The notes under the pieces were generated by a model. That model searched no databases, had not been told where the DNA came from, and was given only the letters and a program-made list of their open reading frames with translations. A stretch of 64,000 bases of DNA from Alitta virens (Eukaryota; Annelida; Polychaeta; Phyllodocida; Nereididae), in NCBI GenBank assembly GCA_932294295.1, contig OW028573.1, positions 19,054,155-19,118,154 of the forward strand, given 5' to 3'. The translations under genes were made by a program, and so were the position numbers. The stretch's first letter is position 1. Every line of letters starts with the position of its first letter. Shown here piece by piece: positions 57,937-64,000 of the stretch.

Positions 57937-60900
57937 CTGAAAGCAGAAACCACACATAATTATACAGTAGTCCACTCACACAATATCACAGATATTAATT
58001 ACACCAACAGACATCAATTATACCAAAACATCAATTACAGATACAGCAAGTTACCAAATCAAAAGTCTCTATTACATGTCCTCGCCATTATATATTGTCT
58101 GGAATTGCATCTTTAATTTGCACACAATAGCCTTTTGATGGGGCCAGACACTAAAATATTGCAACACATGTGGAACAGAATGGGTCGATGAATTTAATCT
58201 GCGAACCATGTCGTTGAACATTTGATGTATTAAGCAGAATATCAAAGTGGTTGCACACTTGCGCGTTAAGCCAAAACCCAGAGAAAGGTTCCCAAGGCTC
58301 GGCCAGTCAGCTCACACTAAAGTGACAGAACCCGTCACGGTGCAATCATAAGTGGATTGCATGATTGCCACAAAGAGGCCGCTAGTGCGTCCTGCACTCA
58401 TTCTGCAAGTTTCACACCAGTCATTCAGAGATCAGTGGAAAATTTCTGACGTACAGCAGATGCGGCCTCCATTAGTTCAGTCTATCATGCAAAGTTCCAT
58501 CAATGGCCACCGTGGTGGATTTTCGTAGCTATTGAGGGAAAATAAGAGATAAGCCAAAAGCAATGGGCAGGGCCCGGCTATATTCACACAGCAGCAATTG
58601 ATGGCAGTTGGGGCGAGTGACCTGGCAGTCAAGATGAGCTGGGGGAGGTCTAATCGCTGTCAGTTTGCCTGCTGAGACAGTAGTGACCAGGGTCCCAGGA
58701 CAACACAGTGACATGGCAATCACAGGCATCCTATCAAGGGAACCAAGTGCCATTTGCTACAAGCGTATCAGAGGTCAGTTCTTGCCTGCACATCAAAGCT
58801 GGCCTAGCCGCTGGGATGGACAGTTTCATCAGGTCCCACTCACTCTATCTATTAGCAGGAAACCAGACAAATCAGAAGAGGTCCCGGACCAGTACTGGAT
58901 GTGGCTTTCTCCACTCAGCCTCTGATCAATTCCTCACCACCAAGCACAATTTCAATACAATTCCAAACCACTTTCAAGAATGCCAGCTATATTGAGCTCC
59001 AGTGGAGGCCCTTGAGGTCCTCCCTGATATCCAGGCAAATAAAAACACAGACTGCGCTAATCTAAAGGGCTCCACAAGCCAGCCTGCCGATGCGTCAATC
59101 TCAGAGGTCACATGGTTGTTATCCCACAAAATGAGCTGCTGATCAATGAATTGATTTATCTCAATTACAATCATGATTGGGAAGCTAGATCAACAAGGCT
59201 GAGTGACCGCCAGCTTCGCGAGGTGCTGACCCCGCAGGAGTTATGATGAGGCGTAGGTAAGTCAGCAGCATTGCTGCGGGTGAACGGAGTATCTGAAAGG
59301 TGCAGCATCCATGATGGATGGGTGACCCTGGGTGCAGGGGGTGACATGGCCATTAGCTGCTGGCCCAAGAACCCTCTCCCTGTCCATTCAAGCGACACCC
59401 CAGCTGCCTCGGCTCAACCAGCCATGATCAATTCCTGCCTATTTGTTTGGCTGGTCAAGATGTGCCCGGCCATTTAGGGTTCAACAGGCCTCACTCAGAT
59501 GAGACATTGATTTGTTTTTACTGGACTGCAGAAAGTGTCAGAATACACAGAAAGTTCGATGTGGGAGCTTTCTTGATCTTTTCCCTTGACAATGCTCTGC
59601 AGAGTTGTGCAGAGGTTTTTAATTCATGCAATGAGACAGAAACTAAGGCACTTTGAAGGTACAATTTGTGCAAATAATATCAAAAACAGGAAAACACTTG
59701 AATTATCATCGGAAGTCATGGGGTAAATGCAAACGACAGAACAAAATATATTTTTGTTGTGGCAAATAATTTTAAGTCAGTTAGCAAGTACATGTGGTGG
59801 GCAGGTAAACTTGCCTCCCCTTACAAATTGCCCAAACTCAGACACAATGTTGTTGGCTGCATTCTGTCCTCAGGTAAGATAATCTGCTAATGTGTTGTCC
59901 ATTGTTGAAAACAAAGCAGATCACATTTCGCGCACACACAGTTTTGTCTCGTGCATCAGGCTGAGTATAAGCGCTTCGGAGTCTTTTTTCAAATTTTTGT
60001 TCTAGGCACAGCGAAGCTGTCAGAGTCCCTGTGATCAAGTCGATAAGGCAACATAAAAAAAAACTTTCGGCGAAAACCATTGACATTTCTCTGACCCTGA
60101 GTGACAGGCGAATCCAATGCTAACTTTGTCCGGATCCCACAGAAAGGCTATTTGCCTTGATAACTTGTTCGAGCAAAGCTGTTCAAAAAATGGGATGCAG
60201 GAATGGCAGATGGTAAGCCCCCACCATGGCCGCAAGTGACACTTTCATCCGAGGTCCAGGAAAACCGTAATGTCCATCACATGATAGAAATCAAGAGCAA
60301 TGCCTCAGGTCCACTGCCCACCTATGATAATGATAAATGTAGCCACACAAGAGGCAACTGTCAAGCACACTGACGGCATGGTAGACAGTGAGCAGAACTT
60401 GTTAGCTTGAAAACACAAAATTGGCCTCAGGTTTTCTCTCACAAGGTTGTCTATTGCACTTGGCCTTCAACGTTGCCAGAAGTACAGACCCTTGGAGTTT
60501 GGAAGAATCTAAGGTCCCCAAGTTTCAGTGTGAACTTTATGTAGCAATTACAGCAAAGAATTACGAAGGCATTATGCAATGCAAAACTACACTTAGCCAT
60601 AAACAGGATCTTACAAAGTTTTCTTCCAAATCTAGTGAAGGACACCATGTAAATTTGATAGCGTCTTGCAAATGAACCTTTCCCTGCTGATTACCTTTAA
60701 GCAGGGAACCTGCTGACTATGCTCTCGTATGCAAGAAAAAATAGTGCTGCTTCATCAAGATTGCTGTTTGAGCAAAGGGTTAATGATCAGGATGGAGCAC
60801 ATTCTGAGGTGACCCTAGTGAAATCAAGCAGACCACCAAGGTACAATTCTTCATAATTCCCACAGTGAGGCCTCTGATAAATTGCCACTACAGACAGAGT

Positions 60901-63900
60901 CAAGCTACTGGCAGCACGGAAAATATGATGCTTGACAGATCAAAGACTACAAATCAATTTGGGCCGCTGTGTATGGTTCTTACACTCATTGGTGCTGTGA
61001 AGATAGAGATCCGCTGCAGGAAGATTAGGCGAATGGTTGCGTGCATCAGAGGAAGCGAGGAAGGCATACTGGATGGAGCCCGAGTGTCGCTTCCGCATAC
61101 AAGCCGGATCTCGTGTCGATATGTAATATAACAAAGCACTTGACAATACGAGTGAGAAAACGAAAGGTTTTACGAGCATGTGTCCATGTCTCATTCTAAA
61201 GAGCTTCTTCCTTGGCAAGGACTAGCACAAACACGGTCACACCGTACTACGTTTTTCAGGGAGTCTTACAAAACAGACCATTGAATTGAATTTAAACCAT
61301 CGCTCCACAATGCCAACCAACTGCCAAGAGGCAAATAGACCGCAGACCAGAGCATTGTGAGGTGGCGACGCCCTGACCTGATCTTACAGCATTTTTTTTT
61401 TCAGAGCTGCACTGCCATTTTACTCCTACAATTCTTTGCCTAAGGCTATATTCCTGTCCCTGTGCCAGCCACATACATCTGCAATAAAGGAGATTCCTTT
61501 CAAAGTGCATTGGATTGCAGTGATTGGTTTCTTTAGAGATGGCACAGTAAAGTGGCAGCCTTGAATTTAAGTTCCTTGTCTTTATAAATCTCCCGTAAGC
61601 AGTGCAGCCAGCGGTTCCCTGTTATTCCTTATACTGGAAAAGAACTCCCCGTGTCAATTACCAAAGAATTATAGCTCGAGACAAATCGCATGTAAGGGCC
61701 TTGGACAAAACCGAGTTGGCCTTCTGCAAAATGCATCAAACAATGACTAATGCCATGGAGCTGTTTGCATTTTATTTTATTTATTTTTTGCTCTTGACAA
61801 ACAAACCCAGTGCGTAGCTGGACTTCACTATTTCCTGTTCTGTAATCACTATTGCTGAACATATTTGTGAATGTAGCCTTTGCATGCTCCCAGGTTATGA
61901 ATTGCAGAAAATGAGATGATTTTCTGAAACCATGACAATACATAAATGGGATGTCACAAAATGGAAACCTGATTGAAACTTTCTTTTCTTAGAATACAAT
62001 TCATGTCAGACTTATGGACATATTTTTCTGCAGGGCTTTGCGGGGCGTAATTGTGAGTCACCATTTGCTGTTTTTCTGGCAGGTACTACGTAGTGAGAGT
62101 TAGAAAACATTGAAGATGTAGCAATGAAGAAAAACGTGAAGTTGTGTTTTGACAAGATTTAGCAATAGACGAGGAGTAACTGAAAGACTTCACATGACAT
62201 GTGGTCAGAGTAGAGAAGGTTTAAGTTTTCATCGACAACAAGGTCTGGAGGGATGGCTTCGATGCTGAGCTCTGGCACTGTAGCAGCCAGGACTAAGTCC
62301 CCTGAGAATAGTGCACGTGTTCCCTGCTTGCTTGCCCCCAGCACTGCTACTCAATAACCTTTTGTGTGGGTCTTACACGCCTACTAACCTGTATTGCCTT
62401 TTAAACATGTCTTTAGCCACTCCACGGGAAGTCCAAAAGGAGACGATCAAACAGGATGGACAAGGATGAAAAGCGGAATCTGAAGTTTGAGGGCACCCTC
62501 TCTCATGCGTGCTGTTGGCGTTCCTTCAATCTATCCTTTACACACACTTACAGATTGCACATCCTCCTCCGCTATGAATACAAATGCTCAATTCTGCCTC
62601 ATTCATAACCATAGCAGTTGGGCTGCATTTTGCTGGCAGCAAGCCGCTTCAAGGGATATAGAACTAAACCCATGTGTAGATTCTATGGGAGAGGTGGTGG
62701 CCATGTATTTGCTTTTACGACTTGCAATAAAAAACATCTGTAGAATTTCCTACACCCTCTCCTTATTTTTCCCTATGTTTCTCCATTTGCTTTATTTGCA
62801 GAATAAATACCAGAATAAATACCAAATCTACTCATTGGTATGACATGGAATACAGCTATTATTAGGAAAGTCCCTGTTAAAAAACGGAACTGTTTGACAG
62901 ATAAATAAAAGGAAGTATATGCCAGGTACAGCCAGCAGTACATCAAGATATGTCACAGAAACAGCTAAGCAAATGGAGCACTGCATGGGGTCTCACTGTT
63001 CCATGCAATGTCCATATGCAGCCCAAAGCTAGAAGAATTTGAGTTTTATCAGGATGGCACATCACTGAACTTGTGCCGAACTTGTACTGCTATACATCTC
63101 GATTCCCTCTTTGATACATATATTTCAAAGTTCCACATATAATTCAAATCAGCTGTTATCAGCCACTGGTTCTGATGTATGCCACAAAGCAATGAGGTCC
63201 TGATAAAAAGCTAAGACAACAGGGGATTGAGCAAATAATTGCACAAGAAAATGGAAAGAGCAGACCCAGTGTACTTGTCGTTAAGCTATATCAATGATCG
63301 CTTAACGTGATGCATCGTAATTAAGAGCATTGGGATTCGGAGAAACGAGTTACAGCATCAAGTCTTCATTCTACCTTACTTTATCTCAGCAGGCAAATTA
63401 ACCAGATTTGCTGGGAAAGAAAAAAAATCAATCCAAGAGACATCGCTCGAACACACAGTTCGCAGACTTGCAGGAACCCATTAGTTGTGTCAGGATTGTG
63501 AAAGGTTTCCAAGTAATTATAATCAAACTATGAGTAACCGGTTGGTAGACAGAAGAAACTGTGTATGATGTAGCTATTTCTGATTCTCACGGTATCCTGA
63601 CACACAGATAATGTGCCTAGCCTGACAGTGCACTTGACAACTGACAATACATACATCCACCCACCTGGCTGCTAATTATGCCATCAGTTATGAGTTGTCT
63701 GGAAGACGATTCCCATCAATGGTGGAGAACAAGAGGCTCAATTAACCCTGTCTGGCATGATAGATTGCTTGTGCGTGGTAATACAAGACAGACCTGTGAT
63801 AACTCCATTAATAACTCCCATTAATGACAAAATACCAGAAACGCAGCAGTGTCCTATTAGTGATGAAAAACATGATGATGTTCTGTTTGGCAAATTCTTG

Positions 63901-64000
63901 GAATCATCATTTGGAGAAGTTTCCTCAAACACCAAAGAAGAATTCCGGTTCACTAATTAGTCTGAGTCAAAATTGTCATTTTCTTCAATAAAACAGTTGG
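57937..64000 (-). other. Probable upstream intron of the OCRL-like gene; no exon recognised
   Basis: It lies upstream of exon a on the minus strand. I searched by eye for the expected preceding exon (end of the ASH domain and the first RhoGAP helix, W-x-x-V-D pattern with a minus-strand donor) and found none. The rest of the gene is therefore probably beyond the window edge. Apart from a small plus-strand ORF near the end (63757-63960), nothing is recognisable here. Confidence 0.55.
63757..63960 (+). CDS. Unrecognised ORF, possible C-terminal fragment ending before a poly(A) signal
   Basis: The frame ends DDVLFGKFLESSFGEVSS then NTKEEFRFTN and a stop, followed within about 35 bp by AATAAA near 63988. 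The pattern D-x-L-F-G-K-F-L-x-S-x is loosely like the start of BESS-type tails on MADF/Myb-like proteins, some of which are linked to PIF/Harbinger transposons. The match is short and I would not assign a function. It is antisense to the OCRL-like gene if that gene continues upstream. Confidence 0.2.
   Translation: MIDCLCVVIQDRPVITPLITPINDKIPETQQCPISDEKHDDVLFGKFLESSFGEVSSNTKEEFRFTN

Noticed and set aside
60300..60340. Possible upstream OCRL-like exon because of a W-A-V-D reading on the minus strand
   Set aside because: The frame reaches a stop within a few codons, the neighbouring residues do not fit the family, and there is no suitable donor.

Overview
The window is animal nuclear DNA, most likely from an invertebrate. 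The evidence is one multi-exon gene with GT-AG introns, the last about 24 kb long, plus decayed LINE, SINE and MITE-type repeats and otherwise single-copy, moderately AT-rich sequence. There are no operons, ribosome-binding sites or long prokaryote-like ORFs. The species cannot be named from sequence alone. Nearly every ORF above 60 codons here is a chance reading of non-coding DNA.

The only gene I can identify confidently is the 3' end of an OCRL/INPP5B-type inositol polyphosphate 5-phosphatase on the minus strand. Four exons (57936-57852, 56316-56189, 52438-52327 and 28071-27911) join in frame into 161 residues of the C-terminal RhoGAP-like domain and end at a TGA. Intron phases match at all three junctions. 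The motif LFQVPG has Gln where active RhoGAPs carry the arginine finger, as in known OCRL/INPP5B proteins. The ASH and phosphatase exons should lie beyond 64,000. AATAAA and ATTAAA signals for this gene lie about 480-540 bp past the stop.

Layout: 1-10,625 is gene-free, with small repeats and a hairpin MITE at 8.5 kb. 10,626-12,954 is a complete non-autonomous DNA transposon (element 1). 12,958-27,368 is gene-free, with a 74-bp perfect inverted repeat pair (14.25/16.0 kb), one copy of a dispersed repeat (16.4 kb) and a CpG-rich segment (17.8-18.4 kb). 27,369-57,936 is the OCRL-like gene. Its last intron contains a LINE fragment enclosed by pogo-like inverted repeats (28.8-29.8 kb), the second dispersed-repeat copy (30.9 kb), a second large non-autonomous transposon (element 2, 33,903-37,043), minisatellites and a tRNA-derived SINE with target-site duplications (47.2 kb). 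A hairpin MITE sits in another intron at 57.3 kb. 57,937-64,000 is probably upstream intron.

The most unusual structure is the pair of related transposons. Both have TTA target-site duplications and 45-58-bp terminal inverted repeats, which suggests a PIF/Harbinger-like group. Both carry subterminal arrays with a 21-bp period that repeat a motif also found in their own TIRs. Element 1 uses ACTCG in TIRs and arrays; element 2 uses ACCCG in TIRs and arrays. One array in element 2 grades from the ACTCG type (inner) to the ACCCG type (outer), as if a sequence change were spreading from the transposon end inwards.
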